A stretch of DNA of 64,000 nucleotides. Origin: Streptomyces scabiei 87.22 (lineage in GTDB: Bacteria > Actinomycetota > Actinomycetes > Streptomycetales > Streptomycetaceae). The stretch is from NCBI RefSeq assembly GCF_000091305.1, contig NC_013929.1:6200001-6264000 (forward strand), written 5' to 3'. This document shows, piece by piece, positions 8,701 to 16,606 of this stretch (positions within the stretch are counted from its first letter, which is position 1; each line of letters starts with the position of its first letter). The position numbers were made by a program, and so were the translations under genes. Below the pieces are notes generated by a model, which was given only the letters and a program-made list of their open reading frames with translations, was not told the origin of the DNA and ran no database searches.

Positions 8701-9648
8701 GTCCTCGGTGTCGCGGGGGTGGTCACCGCCGCGCCCGCCGTGGGCGGCACCGGCCCGGTCAGGGGTGTCCGCCCCGCCGTCGTCCTCGTGCGTGTGGTCC
8801 CGGCCGGCACCGGACGCGGCCCGGCCCGCGCCGGCGGACCCCGCGCTCCGTGCCGTCCGTTCGATCCCGGGCACCCCGCCCTGCCCCGGCACCGTCCGCC
8901 GCTCGGCAGGGCCCCGACCGGAGCCGTGCGCCGCCTCCGTGCCGTCGGGGGAACCCGCGTCCCGGCCCCCGACGCGCACCCGCACGTGCCCTTCCCCGTC
9001 CGGGGCCGTCGAGATCCCCCGCGCGCCCGACGAGGAGGCCAGGCGGAGCGCGGACTCGCCGATGCGCAGCAGGGCGCCCGGGGCGAGGCGCACCGGACGG
9101 TCGCCCACGCGGACGCCGTCGAGCGTGGTGCCGTTGGTGGAGCCGAGGTCGACGACGGAGACCCGGCCGTCGGAGGCGAGCGTGACCGCGCAGTGCAGCC
9201 GGGAGACGTCCGGGTCGTCGAGCGGGACGTCGGCGTCGGCGGAACGGCCGACATGGATCTTGCCGCCGTGCAGCAGATGGACGCCGCCCGCGTCGGGGCC
9301 GGCCACGACATGGAGCTGCGCGGCGGCCTCGTCGACCTCGGGGCCCGCTTCGGCGGGGCCGCCCAGGGAGAGCACGGCGCCGTCGATGAGGGGCGGCTCG
9401 CCGAGGGTGCAGCGCTGGGCGTCGAGGCGCTCGGCACCGGCGTAGAGCACGATCTGCCCGCCGCCCGCCTCCCGGCTGCGCTCCAGCCGCTCCGCGCCGC
9501 CCTCGCCGACGGCGGACGCGAGGCCCGCGGTCACGGCGGCCAGCGCCGTCCCCGCGGGCGCCGTGACCAGCACGTCGCAGGCCGTGGCGCGTCCTCGCGG
9601 CTCGGAGGTCGGTCCCAGCGGGTCTACGACGGTCAGCCGGATCTGCAT
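5794..9648 (-). CDS. FHA-domain, FtsK/SpoIIIE (EccC-like) ATPase
   Basis: A protein of 1,284 residues. The first 100 or so resemble the leading FHA-like region of EssC. A canonical FHA domain follows at about 125-195 (HVGRSADADV, VSRLHC, DLGSTNGTTLDG), which binds phosphothreonine. A long low-complexity linker leads to an EccC-like region (RLWERGPDHPEAL, LGWLPHLRPAHG) and a degenerate first ATPase domain. The last domain has an intact Walker A (GPAGSGRTELLRS, about 940) and Walker B (RLVVVVDDLDALL, about 1115). No membrane helices are visible, unlike EssC/EccC, and no ESX secretion genes are nearby. It is divergent from two Ser/Thr kinases, which suggests kinase-FHA signalling. Start chosen at ATG 9648 (MQIRLTVVDP); the frame extends upstream but loses similarity. 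Confidence 0.8.
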   Translation of the reverse strand: MQIRLTVVDPLGPTSEPRGRATACDVLVTAPAGTALAAVTAGLASAVGEGGAERLERSREAGGGQIVLYAGAERLDAQRCTLGEPPLIDGAVLSLGGPAEAGPEVDEAAAQLHVVAGPDAGGVHLLHGGKIHVGRSADADVPLDDPDVSRLHCAVTLASDGRVSVVDLGSTNGTTLDGVRVGDRPVRLAPGALLRIGESALRLASSSGARGISTAPDGEGHVRVRVGGRDAGSPDGTEAAHGSGRGPAERRTVPGQGGVPGIERTARSAGSAGAGRAASGAGRDHTHEDDGGADTPDRAGAAHGGRGGDHPRDTEDHHRGAVDAHRPADTRAAEVAHGRGAFHDTDGSPGPGEPSAPGDVDGPAGSGTRKGTPLRGTDVPRGVRKRGGFGAWARRLAGGRAQAEAEYDPYEYDTEDDEDELGAMASWLPSGGERLPETWPDPAALLLTALGPGARLWERGPDHPEALTVRLGTADRPAPDGPGLLPAVPVTTGLREVGALGLAGPRPRLMGLARAVVAQLAALHSPDALELVLISADRSRTAGERAADWAWLGWLPHLRPAHGQDCRLLLAYDREQTTARLDELLRRVEDHAADAAGHAPGSTPGADGGRATAAGAPGSADRGTGGDEGGPGRRTVRRPSWAREDGPAGDGFPGPYTVVIVDGDPGGADVREAVVRLAQEGPLAGIHVVCLAETESASPASPVAETYAAACATSPAFRACGAVALLSGDVATALRLLRVASAGYGAGGGSGAPGAGGSGRPVDGAAPGRSREGRSGRDDAAHGSASADPAAGGRTHPHLDLTGSARSGADERTRPGTRDLASLDPGEAPGLLNQGTVATLDAVSSAWAERFARALAPLRTDGSDGTAGDRQTRVSAPLPQSARLLDELGLARATPASLMTRWADAADDTTALGGRAWAVLGAGPRGPVSVDLVAEGPHLLIEGPAGSGRTELLRSVAASLAAAERPDRLGIALVDGRDGATGTGGGGGRTGEGLGVCTDLPHVGTHLTANDPVRMREFAQSLITELKRRYELLDGLGFVEWHTRREVSGRIVPQRSAPSGAGVSGAGASGAGASGAGAADLDSSSSSTLRLRPPASRRNTDPDGRGGATRDAASELPRLVVVVDDLDALLSPALGSTGRPAAGSVVRALEAVAREGERLGVHLVAATGVGGRAGESELGRAAGGRVVLSAPMPGPDEPAPGRGELLGEGGRTTVFQAGRVTGRIPRTATLRPTVVPLDWSRMGDPPARRPVRELGNGPTDLALLASALDRAAREVSAAHVPSLL

Positions 9649-10198
9649 CGCCGTCAGCGGTCCCTTCCGCGCGGGCACCCGCGACGACGAGGACGAGACT
9701 GCGCGGTCCCCACCGCAGACTTCCCCCACCGCTCACGGGCACGTCGGCCAGTACTGGGAGGCATCCTCGCACCTGCCACCGACAACGTGCCCGCCGCCCG
9801 GCATCAAGTGATCTTGATTGGTCGGCTCTGCCCCCAAAAGTGCCTGACCAGTGCCCGCCAGTTGATCACTTGAGATCGGTCACGTCCCTTTCGGCAACGG
9901 CGTACGTCCGTATCGACCACCGCGTCCGTCCGTATCCGGAACGGCGCCCGCCCGTTCGCGGCAACCAACGCCCGGGCATGAGCGTCTTTCCATCGAACAC
10001 ACACGGGTACCCGTACGTACTCGCGGACACGGACACCGGCAGCCGGCTCACGGCAGGTCGGACCAAGGCAAACAAAACGGGCGGGACGAGTCGGGAAGAC
10101 GACAGCCCGGTACCGCGGACGACCGCACTACAGTGGGTCGGAACGCCCGCGGGACTCCAGGGTGTGACCAGGCAGGCAAGCAACAGGGAGCGCATGAC
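9649..10198. promoter_or_regulatory. Divergent promoter region between the FHA ATPase and PkaA-like kinase
   Basis: A 550-base region with no convincing gene. It holds a short dyad TCAAG-TGAT-CTTGA at 9804-9817. The segment ATCAAGTGATC (9803-9813) recurs almost exactly in inverse orientation as GATCACTTGAG at 9864-9874. Two repeats of CGTCCGTATC occur near 9905 and 9930. These are candidate operator elements for one or both divergent promoters; no regulator can be assigned. Confidence 0.35.
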
Positions 10199-11944
10199 GT
10201 GCGGCCGGTAGGGAGCAAGTACCTCCTTGAGGAGCCGATTGGACGCGGCGCCACAGGGGTTGTCTGGCGCGCCCGCCAGCGGGAGACCGCGGGGGCCGAG
10301 GCGGCCGTGCCCGGACACCCCGGCGAGACCGTGGCGATCAAGGTCCTCAAGGAGGAGCTCGCGAGCGACGCGGACATCGTGATGCGGTTCCTGCGGGAGC
10401 GCTCCGTGCTGCTCCGGCTCACCCACCCGAACGTCGTACGGGTACGGGACCTCGTCGTCGAGGGTGATCTGCTGGCGCTCGTCATGGACCTGATCGAGGG
10501 CCCCGACCTGCACCGCTACCTCCGGGAGAACGGCCCGTTCTCGCCCGTCGGCGCGGCCCTGCTCACCGCCCAGATCGCCGACGCGCTCGCCGCCAGTCAC
10601 GCCGACGGTGTCGTCCACCGCGACCTGAAGCCCGCCAACGTGCTGCTCAGGCAGGGCGGCGGCGAGATGCACCCGATGCTGACCGACTTCGGCATCGCCC
10701 GCCTCGCCGACTCCCCGGGCCTGACCCGGACCAGCGAGTTCGTCGGCACGCCCGCGTACGTGGCCCCCGAGTCCGCCGAGGGCCGGCCGCAGACCTCCGC
10801 CGTCGACATCTACGGCGCGGGCATCCTGATGTACGAGCTGGTCACCGGGCGCCCGCCGTTCAACGGCCAGTCCGCGCTCGAAGTGCTGCACCAGCACCTC
10901 AGCGCCGAGCCGCGCCGGCCCTCCACCGTTCCGGACCCGCTGTGGACGGTCATCGAGCGCTGTCTGCGCAAGAACCCGGACGAGCGGCCCAGCGCCGTCA
11001 ACCTCGCCCGCGCGCTGCGCATCGTCGCCGAGGGCGTCGGCGTGCACGCGAACTCCATGCAGATCGCCGCCGCCGACGGGGTGGGCCACATCCTGGCCCC
11101 CGACCCGGCCCCGGCCCAGGTGCCGGGCTCCGCCCCGGACCCGTTCGGCTCGGCCGACGCGACGCAGGTGCTGCCGCACGGCGCCGGCGCATACGACCCG
11201 AACGCCGCGACCAGCGTGCTCCCGCACACCTCCGGCCCGGCGGGCGCGGGGGACCCCACCACCGTGCTCCCGCACACCGGCGGCGCCGACCCCACGTCCG
11301 TCATGCCGCCGGTGCCCTCGCACGACCCCGGCGGCCGCCCGCCGGAGGAGCCGCACCCCTGGCAGAACCAGCTGCGCGCGGCCCGCGACCGCAACGAGCA
11401 GACCCAGATCCAGCAGTACCTCGACCCCGGCGAGGACCCGCTGCGCCGCCGCCCCCAGCGGCAGGCCAACCGCCAGCAGCCCCAGCAGCAGCCGCAGCGC
11501 CCTCCGCAGCAGCCGCCGCGCCGGCAGCAGCGCGGGGCCCAGGGCGGGCCCGGCGGCGGATACGGCCACCCGCAGCAGCAACAGCAGCCGTACGCCCCGC
11601 CCGCGCCGCAGCCGCAGCGCCAGCAGCCGCAGCGGTACGCGCCCGCGCCGCAGCCCCAGCAGCCGGCGCCCCGGCCCCAGCGGGAGCCGCGGCCGCCGCG
11701 TGAGCCGCGTCAGCGCAGTGCCAATCCGATGCGGATCCCGGGGCTCGGGTGCCTCAAGGGCTGCCTCTTCATGATCGTCCTGTTCGTCGTCGGTGGTTGG
11801 CTGATCTGGGAGTTCACGCCGCTGCAGGGGTGGATCGGCACCGGTAAGAGCTGGTGGGGTCAGCTCACCGACTGGGCGGGCGATGCAGGTAGGTTCGTCC
11901 GCGACCTCGTCAACTCCCAGGACTCGGGTGGCTCCGGCCAGTAG
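10199..11944 (+). CDS. pkaA: Hanks-type Ser/Thr protein kinase, PkaA-like
   Basis: A transmembrane kinase of 581 residues. The kinase domain occupies about 5-270, with glycine loop IGRGATGVVW, catalytic lysine in VAIKVLKEEL, HRDLKPANVLL near 140, DFGIAR near 163 and GTPAYVAPE. A segment then repeats T-x-V-L-P motifs (TQVLPH, TSVLPH, TTVLPH, TSVMPP), followed by a Pro/Gln/Arg-rich stretch. One membrane helix near the C-terminus (CLFMIVLFVVGGWLIWEF) leaves a short external tail. Start is GTG at 10199 with GGGAG 8 bases upstream; the open frame begins earlier at 10133 without a ribosome site. The next kinase gene and the divergent FHA protein are likely partners or substrates. Confidence 0.85.
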   Translation: MRPVGSKYLLEEPIGRGATGVVWRARQRETAGAEAAVPGHPGETVAIKVLKEELASDADIVMRFLRERSVLLRLTHPNVVRVRDLVVEGDLLALVMDLIEGPDLHRYLRENGPFSPVGAALLTAQIADALAASHADGVVHRDLKPANVLLRQGGGEMHPMLTDFGIARLADSPGLTRTSEFVGTPAYVAPESAEGRPQTSAVDIYGAGILMYELVTGRPPFNGQSALEVLHQHLSAEPRRPSTVPDPLWTVIERCLRKNPDERPSAVNLARALRIVAEGVGVHANSMQIAAADGVGHILAPDPAPAQVPGSAPDPFGSADATQVLPHGAGAYDPNAATSVLPHTSGPAGAGDPTTVLPHTGGADPTSVMPPVPSHDPGGRPPEEPHPWQNQLRAARDRNEQTQIQQYLDPGEDPLRRRPQRQANRQQPQQQPQRPPQQPPRRQQRGAQGGPGGGYGHPQQQQQPYAPPAPQPQRQQPQRYAPAPQPQQPAPRPQREPRPPREPRQRSANPMRIPGLGCLKGCLFMIVLFVVGGWLIWEFTPLQGWIGTGKSWWGQLTDWAGDAGRFVRDLVNSQDSGGSGQ

Positions 11945-11960
11945 GCCGCCCAGCAGCTCG

Positions 11961-12145
11961 GGGTGCGCGGGTTTCGTCGGCGGGTGCGGCTCCGGTGGGG
12001 CTTCTCACGCAGTTCCCCGCGCCCCTGAAAGCACAGGCCCCTGCGGGCCTGAAAAGCACGGGCGGAGCCCCTGCTTTTCAGGGGCGCGGGGAACTGCGCG
12101 ACCAGCCCTCACGCACCCGCGCCCGCCGACGAAACCCGCACCCGC
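11961..12145. repeat. Composite palindromic intergenic element between the two kinase genes
   Basis: The 347-base gap 11,945-12,291 is mostly one long imperfect inverted repeat. The outer arms contain GGGTTTCGTCGGCGGGTGCG (from 11,969) and, inverted, CCGCCGACGAAACCCGCACC-like sequence near 12,125. The inner arms are CAGTTCCCCGCGCCCCTGAAA (near 12,010) and its complement TTTCAGGGGCGCGGGGAACTG (near 12,076). It could form a very stable hairpin and act as a terminator or boundary between the two kinase genes. Related elements lie at 5.6, 13.6 and 35.7 kb. Confidence 0.7.
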
Positions 12146-12291
12146 ACCCCCTCACGCGCCCCCCACCCCCGCCCGCGCATCACGACACTGGGGACTTGTC
12201 GACATCCGAGGGGTGATTTCCGCCTCGGCGGTGAACCTTGGGGCCCGGGGCGCGTAGCTTTGTCGCCAACACGCGGCCTGTAGGAGCAGTC

Positions 12292-13530
12292 TTGGGACGG
12301 AAGATCGGAAGCCGGTACACCGCGAACCAGATTCTGGGGCGGGGCAGCGCCGGCACGGTGTGGCTCGGTGAGGGCCCGGAGGGCCCCGTCGCCATCAAGC
12401 TGCTGCGCGAGGACCTCTCGTCCGACCAGGAACTCGTCGGCCGCTTCGTCCAGGAGCGCACCGCGCTGCTGGGCCTCGACCACCCGAACGTCGTCTCCGT
12501 GCGCGACCTCGTCGTCGACGGCAACGACCTCGCCCTCGTCATGGACCTCGTCCGGGGCACGGACCTGCGCACCCGCCTCGACCGCGAGCGGCGCATGGCC
12601 CCCGAGGCGGCGGTCGCCGTCGTGGCCGACATCGCGGACGGCCTGGCGGCCGCGCACGCGGCCGGGGTCGTCCACCGGGACGTCAAGCCGGAGAACGTGC
12701 TGCTGGACATGCAGGGCCCCCTCGGCCCCGGAGGCGCACACCCGGCCCTGCTGACCGACTTCGGCGTCGCCAAGCTCATCGACTCCCCGCGCCGCACCCG
12801 CGCCACCAAGATCATCGGCACGCCGGACTACCTTGCCCCCGAGATCGTCGAGGGCCTGCCGCCCCGCGCGGCCGTGGACATCTACGCCCTGGCGACCGTG
12901 CTCTACGAGCTGCTGGCCGGCTTCACCCCGTTCGGCGGCGGCCACCCCGGCGCGGTGCTGCGCCGCCATGTCACCGAGACCGTCGTCCCGCTGCCCGGCA
13001 TCCCCGAGGAGCTGTGGCAGCTGCTCGTGCAGTGCCTGGCCAAGGCGCCGGCCTCGCGGCTGCGGGCGTCCGAGCTGGCCACGCGCCTGCGGGAGCAGCT
13101 GCCCCTGCTGGCCGGGATGCCCCCGCTGGACGTCGACGAGCCCGGGACGGAGTCCGGGGACGGGTACGAGGAGGCGCCCGCCGAGGCGGAGACGCCGCGC
13201 GAGCGGGTGCGGCGGGGGGCGGTGCCGCTGGTGCCGGGGGCCAAGCCGGACTCCAACCGCGACACCCACACGTCGATGCGGGTGCCGGGGCCGGACGAGC
13301 TGGCCGGGGGTGCGCGGGGGACCGCGCGGGTGCCCCGGGCGGCCGGGGCACCCCGGCCCGGGTCGGCACGCAACCGGGGCAGCACGGTGCGGCGCCGGCG
13401 GATCACGCTGGGCGCGGCGGCGGTGGCGCTGATCGCGGCCGTCGGTGTGGGTGCGTGGGCGGCGACCTCCGGCGACGAGGGCGGCGGGGCCCCGTCCGAC
13501 ACGAAGAATTCGGCGCCGGGGAATCCTTGA
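12292..13530 (+). CDS. pkaB: Hanks-type Ser/Thr protein kinase, PkaB-like
   Basis: A kinase of 412 residues. It has GRGSAGTVW, VAIKLLRED, HRDVKPENVLL, DFGVAK and GTPDYLAPE in the expected order over about residues 1-260. After that come an acidic, Pro-rich juxtamembrane linker, a basic stretch and a single membrane helix (ITLGAAAVALIAAVGVGAWA) with a short Gly/Ser-rich external tail and no sensor domain. The start is taken as TTG at 12292 because AGGAG sits 5 bases before it and the kinase fold begins directly after (LGRKIGSRY). The frame is open back to 12238. It is likely a paralogue of the preceding kinase, with which it shares orientation. Confidence 0.85.
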   Translation: MGRKIGSRYTANQILGRGSAGTVWLGEGPEGPVAIKLLREDLSSDQELVGRFVQERTALLGLDHPNVVSVRDLVVDGNDLALVMDLVRGTDLRTRLDRERRMAPEAAVAVVADIADGLAAAHAAGVVHRDVKPENVLLDMQGPLGPGGAHPALLTDFGVAKLIDSPRRTRATKIIGTPDYLAPEIVEGLPPRAAVDIYALATVLYELLAGFTPFGGGHPGAVLRRHVTETVVPLPGIPEELWQLLVQCLAKAPASRLRASELATRLREQLPLLAGMPPLDVDEPGTESGDGYEEAPAEAETPRERVRRGAVPLVPGAKPDSNRDTHTSMRVPGPDELAGGARGTARVPRAAGAPRPGSARNRGSTVRRRRITLGAAAVALIAAVGVGAWAATSGDEGGGAPSDTKNSAPGNP

Positions 13531-13549
13531 CCCGGGCGCCCAGGGGGGT

Positions 13550-13740
13550 GGGGGTGCGGGTCTCGTCAGCGGGTGCGCGTGCGTCGTGGTTGCTCGCGCA
13601 GTCCCCCGCGTCGCTTGGAACCTGGGGTGAGCCCGGGTTTCCAGGGGGCGCGGGGAACTGCACGAGAAGCCCCCACCCGCCCGCGGCCGAAGAACCCACC
13701 CCACCGGCCGGCAGCCGCCGACGAACCCGCACCCCGCATG
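13550..13740. repeat. Second composite palindromic element, between pkaB and prfB
   Basis: This gap carries the same elements as the one at 12.0 kb. An outer GGGTGCGGGTCTCGTCAGCG arm, then GTGCGTCGTGGTTGCTCGCG and a CAGTCCCCCGCG arm, are followed by GGCGCGGGGAACTGCACG and a closing CGCCGACGAACCCGCACCCC near 13,715. The copy is more diverged, with several arm mismatches. Confidence 0.6.
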
Positions 13741-13771
13741 GCCCGCCCGGCGGAGCCGTTACGCTGGGGGC

Positions 13772-14878
13772 GTGGCAGTCGTCGATGTATCCGAAGAGCT
13801 GAAGTCCCTCTCCTCGACCATGGAGTCGATCGAGGCCGTTTTGGACCTCGACAAACTGAGGGCAGACATCGCCGTGCTCGAGGAGCAGGCGGCCGTGCCG
13901 TCCCTGTGGGACAACCCGGACGAGGCGCAGAAGATCACCAGCAAGCTCTCCCACCTCCAGGCCGAGGTCAGGAAGGCGGAGGCGCTGCGCGGTCGGATCG
14001 ACGACCTCGGCGTCCTCTTCGAGATGGCCGAGGAGGAGGACGACCCGGACACCCGCGCGGAGGCCGAGTCGGAGCTGGCCTCCGTCAGGAAGGCGCTGGA
14101 CGAGATGGAGGTCCGTACCCTCCTGTCCGGCGAGTACGACTCCCGCGAGGCCCTGGTCAACATCCGCGCCGAGGCCGGTGGTGTGGACGCCGCCGACTTC
14201 GCCGAGAAGCTGCAGCGGATGTACCTGCGCTGGGCGGAGCAGAAGGGCTACAAGACCGAGATCTACGAGACCTCGTACGCGGAAGAGGCCGGCATCAAGT
14301 CGACCACCTTCGCCGTGCAGGTGCCGTACGCCTACGGCACGCTCTCCGTGGAGCAGGGCACGCACCGGCTCGTGCGCATCTCGCCGTTCGACAATCAGGG
14401 GCGGCGCCAGACCTCCTTCGCCGGTGTCGAGGTGCTGCCCGTGGTCGAGCAGACCGACCACATCGAGATCGACGAGTCCGAACTGCGCGTGGACGTCTAC
14501 CGCTCCTCCGGGCCCGGCGGCCAGGGCGTCAACACCACCGACTCCGCGGTGCGGCTGACCCACCTCCCCACCGGCATCGTGGTCTCCTGCCAGAACGAGC
14601 GTTCGCAGATCCAGAACAAGGCGTCCGCGATGAACGTCCTCCAGGCCAAGCTCCTCGACCGGCGCCGGCAGGAGGAGCAGGCCAGGATGGACGCGCTCAA
14701 GGGCGACGGCGGCAACTCCTGGGGCAACCAGATGCGTTCGTACGTGCTGCACCCGTACCAGATGGTCAAGGACCTCCGTACCGAGTACGAAGTCGGCAAC
14801 CCCGAGGCCGTGTTCAACGGCGAGATCGAAGGCTTCCTGGAGGCCGGGATTCGCTGGCGCAAGCAGCAGGAGAAGTAG
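13772..14878 (+). CDS. prfB: Peptide chain release factor 2
   Basis: Class I release factor that reads UGA/UAA stop codons on the ribosome. Its 368 residues have the RF2 codon-recognition tripeptide SPF ([11 protein letters not shown]) and the catalytic GGQ loop ([14 protein letters not shown]) that hydrolyses peptidyl-tRNA. The helical N-terminal domain is complete. Start is GTG at 13772 ([10 protein letters not shown]). The frame is uninterrupted, so the programmed frameshift known from E. coli prfB is absent. It heads the conserved actinobacterial block prfB-ftsE-ftsX-smpB. Confidence 0.97.
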   Translation: MAVVDVSEELKSLSSTMESIEAVLDLDKLRADIAVLEEQAAVPSLWDNPDEAQKITSKLSHLQAEVRKAEALRGRIDDLGVLFEMAEEEDDPDTRAEAESELASVRKALDEMEVRTLLSGEYDSREALVNIRAEAGGVDAADFAEKLQRMYLRWAEQKGYKTEIYETSYAEEAGIKSTTFAVQVPYAYGTLSVEQGTHRLVRISPFDNQGRRQTSFAGVEVLPVVEQTDHIEIDESELRVDVYRSSGPGGQGVNTTDSAVRLTHLPTGIVVSCQNERSQIQNKASAMNVLQAKLLDRRRQEEQARMDALKGDGGNSWGNQMRSYVLHPYQMVKDLRTEYEVGNPEAVFNGEIEGFLEAGIRWRKQQEK

Positions 14879-14905
14879 ACAACCCCGGAACAGCGCTTTA
14901 TCGAC

Positions 14906-14940
14906 AAGGCAACTGCCTTCTCATGGGAGGCAGTTGCCTT
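14906..14940 (+). terminator. Hairpin terminator after prfB
   Basis: A perfect 12-bp stem (AAGGCAACTGCC / GGCAGTTGCCTT) with an 11-base loop, 28 bases past the prfB stop codon. The T-run is replaced by GTGTGTGGGG, as is common in high-GC actinobacteria. Confidence 0.85.
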
Positions 14941-15186
14941 GTGTGTGGGGGGATGTCTGGGTATTACGTCACACTCACATGTCGTTGTCCTGCCCAAATG
15001 CGGTGAACGGGACATCGCGCGCGCAACGACCTTGACGTTGCTGCGAAAACTGGGAAGTCTGGCGTATGGCATGCGCATTACTGGGGTGCATGTGAACCGG
15101 GGGACTTCGACCCAACCGACTGCTCCCGTTGATCGCGGCCCCGGGCGCTGCTCCATCTACTGATAGCTACTGGGGGTAGCAGCCAT
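14941..15186 (+). promoter_or_regulatory. Upstream region of the LAETG surface-protein gene
   Basis: Comparatively AT-rich for this window and free of genes. A TTGACG box (near 15,033) could be a -35 element. Directly before the start codon the sequence GCTACTGGGGGTAGC can fold and also supplies the GGGGG ribosome site. No known riboswitch fold is recognised. Confidence 0.3.
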
Positions 15187-16086
15187 ATGACGAAGAAGAC
15201 GCGGATCCGCGTGGCGCGAATAGCCGCCGGTGCCGTGATCGCCGCCGGCGCGTCGCTGACCGCCGCGGGCGCCGCTGCCGCGCTGGACCTCGGTGTCGGC
15301 GTCGGTGTCAGCACCGACGACGGCGGTTCAGCCGAGATCGGTGTCTCGGTCCAGACCGGCAAGGACACCGAGGGCACCAGCATCGGTGCGTCCGAGGGCT
15401 CGACGTCCGAGGGCACCACCTCTGAGGGCACGACGTCCGAGGGGACGACGTCCGAGGGCACCACGTCCGAGGGGACGACCTCCGAGGGCACGACCTCTGA
15501 GGGCTCGACGTCCGAGGGCACCACGTCCGAGGGCACCACCTCTGAGGGCACCACCTCTGCGGGCTCGACGTCCGAGGGCACGACGTCCGAGGGCACGACC
15601 TCCAACGGGTCGTCGTCCAACGGCTCGACGTCCAACGGCAGCTCGAACTCCGGCGGTTCGTCGTCCAACGGCAGCTCGAACTCCGGTGGTTCGAACTCCG
15701 GTGGCTCGAACTCCGGCGGCTCGTCGTCCAACGGCAGCTCGAACTCGGGCGGTTCGAACTCCGGCGGTTCCTCCGACGGCGGTTCGAACTCCGGCGGCTC
15801 CACGGACGGCGGCTCGACCTCGGGCGGTTCCTCCGACGGCGGCTCCACCTCCGGTGGCACCGACCCCGACGGCGGCAACGACGAGGCCGTCCAGCAGGAG
15901 GGCTCCTCCGCCCTCACGGACACGGGCTCCGAGACCCAGGCCCAGGGCGCCGGCAGCGGCGAGCTGGCCGAGACCGGTGCCACCGAGACCGCGTTCCTGG
16001 TGATCGGCGCCGCCACGATGATCGCCGGCGGTATCGGCTTCCGTCTGCTGCCGCGCCTGATGGTCGGCCGCGGCGCCGCCGCCTGA
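15187..16086 (+). CDS. Repeat-rich surface protein with LAETG sortase signal
   Basis: A 299-residue exported protein. Residues 1-35 form a signal peptide (basic start, then hydrophobic core [18 protein letters not shown]). Residues about 70-145 are roughly fourteen [10 protein letters not shown] pentapeptide repeats. Residues 145-230 are SNGSS, SNSGG and SDGGS repeats. The C-terminus has LAETG, a hydrophobic helix and a basic tail, the cell-wall sorting signal recognised by Streptomyces class E sortases (LAxTG; family knowledge). It is probably an anchored stalk or spacer on the cell surface, possibly glycosylated on Ser/Thr. No sortase gene is nearby. Repeats are conserved at DNA level in 15-base units, so length may vary between strains. 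Confidence 0.85.
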   Translation: MTKKTRIRVARIAAGAVIAAGASLTAAGAAAALDLGVGVGVSTDDGGSAEIGVSVQTGKDTEGTSIGASEGSTSEGTTSEGTTSEGTTSEGTTSEGTTSEGTTSEGSTSEGTTSEGTTSEGTTSAGSTSEGTTSEGTTSNGSSSNGSTSNGSSNSGGSSSNGSSNSGGSNSGGSNSGGSSSNGSSNSGGSNSGGSSDGGSNSGGSTDGGSTSGGSSDGGSTSGGTDPDGGNDEAVQQEGSSALTDTGSETQAQGAGSGELAETGATETAFLVIGAATMIAGGIGFRLLPRLMVGRGAAA

Positions 16087-16122
16087 TCGTCCGCGATCGC
16101 GCGCACAGCCGTACACAGACGC

Positions 16123-16151
16123 AAGGCCCGGGGCAGCCAGCCCCGGGCCTT
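16123..16151. terminator. Bidirectional terminator between convergent genes
   Basis: Perfect 12-bp stem (AAGGCCCGGGGC / GCCCCGGGCCTT) with a 5-base loop between the surface-protein gene (plus) and the small zinc-ribbon gene (minus). The position fits termination from both sides. Confidence 0.85.
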
Positions 16152-16171
16152 CGTCGTACCTCCGTGCCGCT

Positions 16172-16363
16172 CTATGCCGTCTGGTGCGCCAGCAGCGCCA
16201 CCGCGGCTATCAGGATCGCCAGGAGGGCGATCAAGGTCATGGGGCTCAGGCTCGCGAAGGGGTTCTCCTGCTGGAGCCGCTCACGGCTGGCCCGGCACAC
16301 GTGGCAGCGGCCCTCGGCGACGGGGGACGCGCAGTTCGCGCACACCAACCGGTCGTACGTCAT
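16172..16363 (-). CDS. Small zinc-ribbon membrane protein
   Basis: A 63-residue protein. The N-terminus has two Cys pairs (LVCANCASP and CHVCRAS), the layout of a small zinc ribbon, and the C-terminus is a single membrane helix ([19 protein letters not shown]). The function is unknown. It is divergent from ftsE and convergent with the surface-protein gene. The Cys pairs and the clear helix, in a frame without other explanation, argue it is real. Confidence 0.75.
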   Translation of the reverse strand: MTYDRLVCANCASPVAEGRCHVCRASRERLQQENPFASLSPMTLIALLAILIAAVALLAHQTA

Positions 16364-16519
16364 GCGCCTCGCCCTCCTTGCAATGGCCTCACACCTACCT
16401 CAACGCTTCACGGAAGCGGACCGTTCCTCCCCACCACTGTGCCAGGTTCCCCGGGAGGTTGCGCGGGGGCCCGGAAAAGGGGAGGGTGCCCCCCCGTCAC
16501 GCGGCCGGAAGCCGCCGGG

Positions 16520-16560
16520 GGCTCCTCGCGCACTTCCCCGCGCCCTGTACCGGGCCGGGG
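16520..16560. repeat. Partial copy of the dispersed GC-rich repeat before ftsE
   Basis: CTCCTCGCGCACTTCCCCGCG-like sequence followed by a CGGGCCGGGGGCGG stretch matches one arm of the intergenic palindromic elements seen elsewhere. It lies in the promoter gap between the zinc-ribbon gene and ftsE. Confidence 0.5.
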
Positions 16561-16606
16561 GCGGTACAGTCTCGTCCATCCATTCCCGACGGCTTGTGGT
16601 GCATCC

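Noticed and set aside
9804-9874. Transposon-like inverted repeat in the kinase/FHA divergent region
   Set aside because: The arms are only 11 bases, with no coding sequence between them; more likely regulatory dyads.
13772-14878. Programmed frameshift in prfB
   Set aside because: The frame is continuous from the start codon, with no in-frame UGA near codon 26.
15398-15850. Short tandem repeats as CRISPR or satellite DNA
   Set aside because: The 15-base units stay in frame and encode TSEGT/SNGSS repeats of a surface protein with signal peptide and sorting signal.
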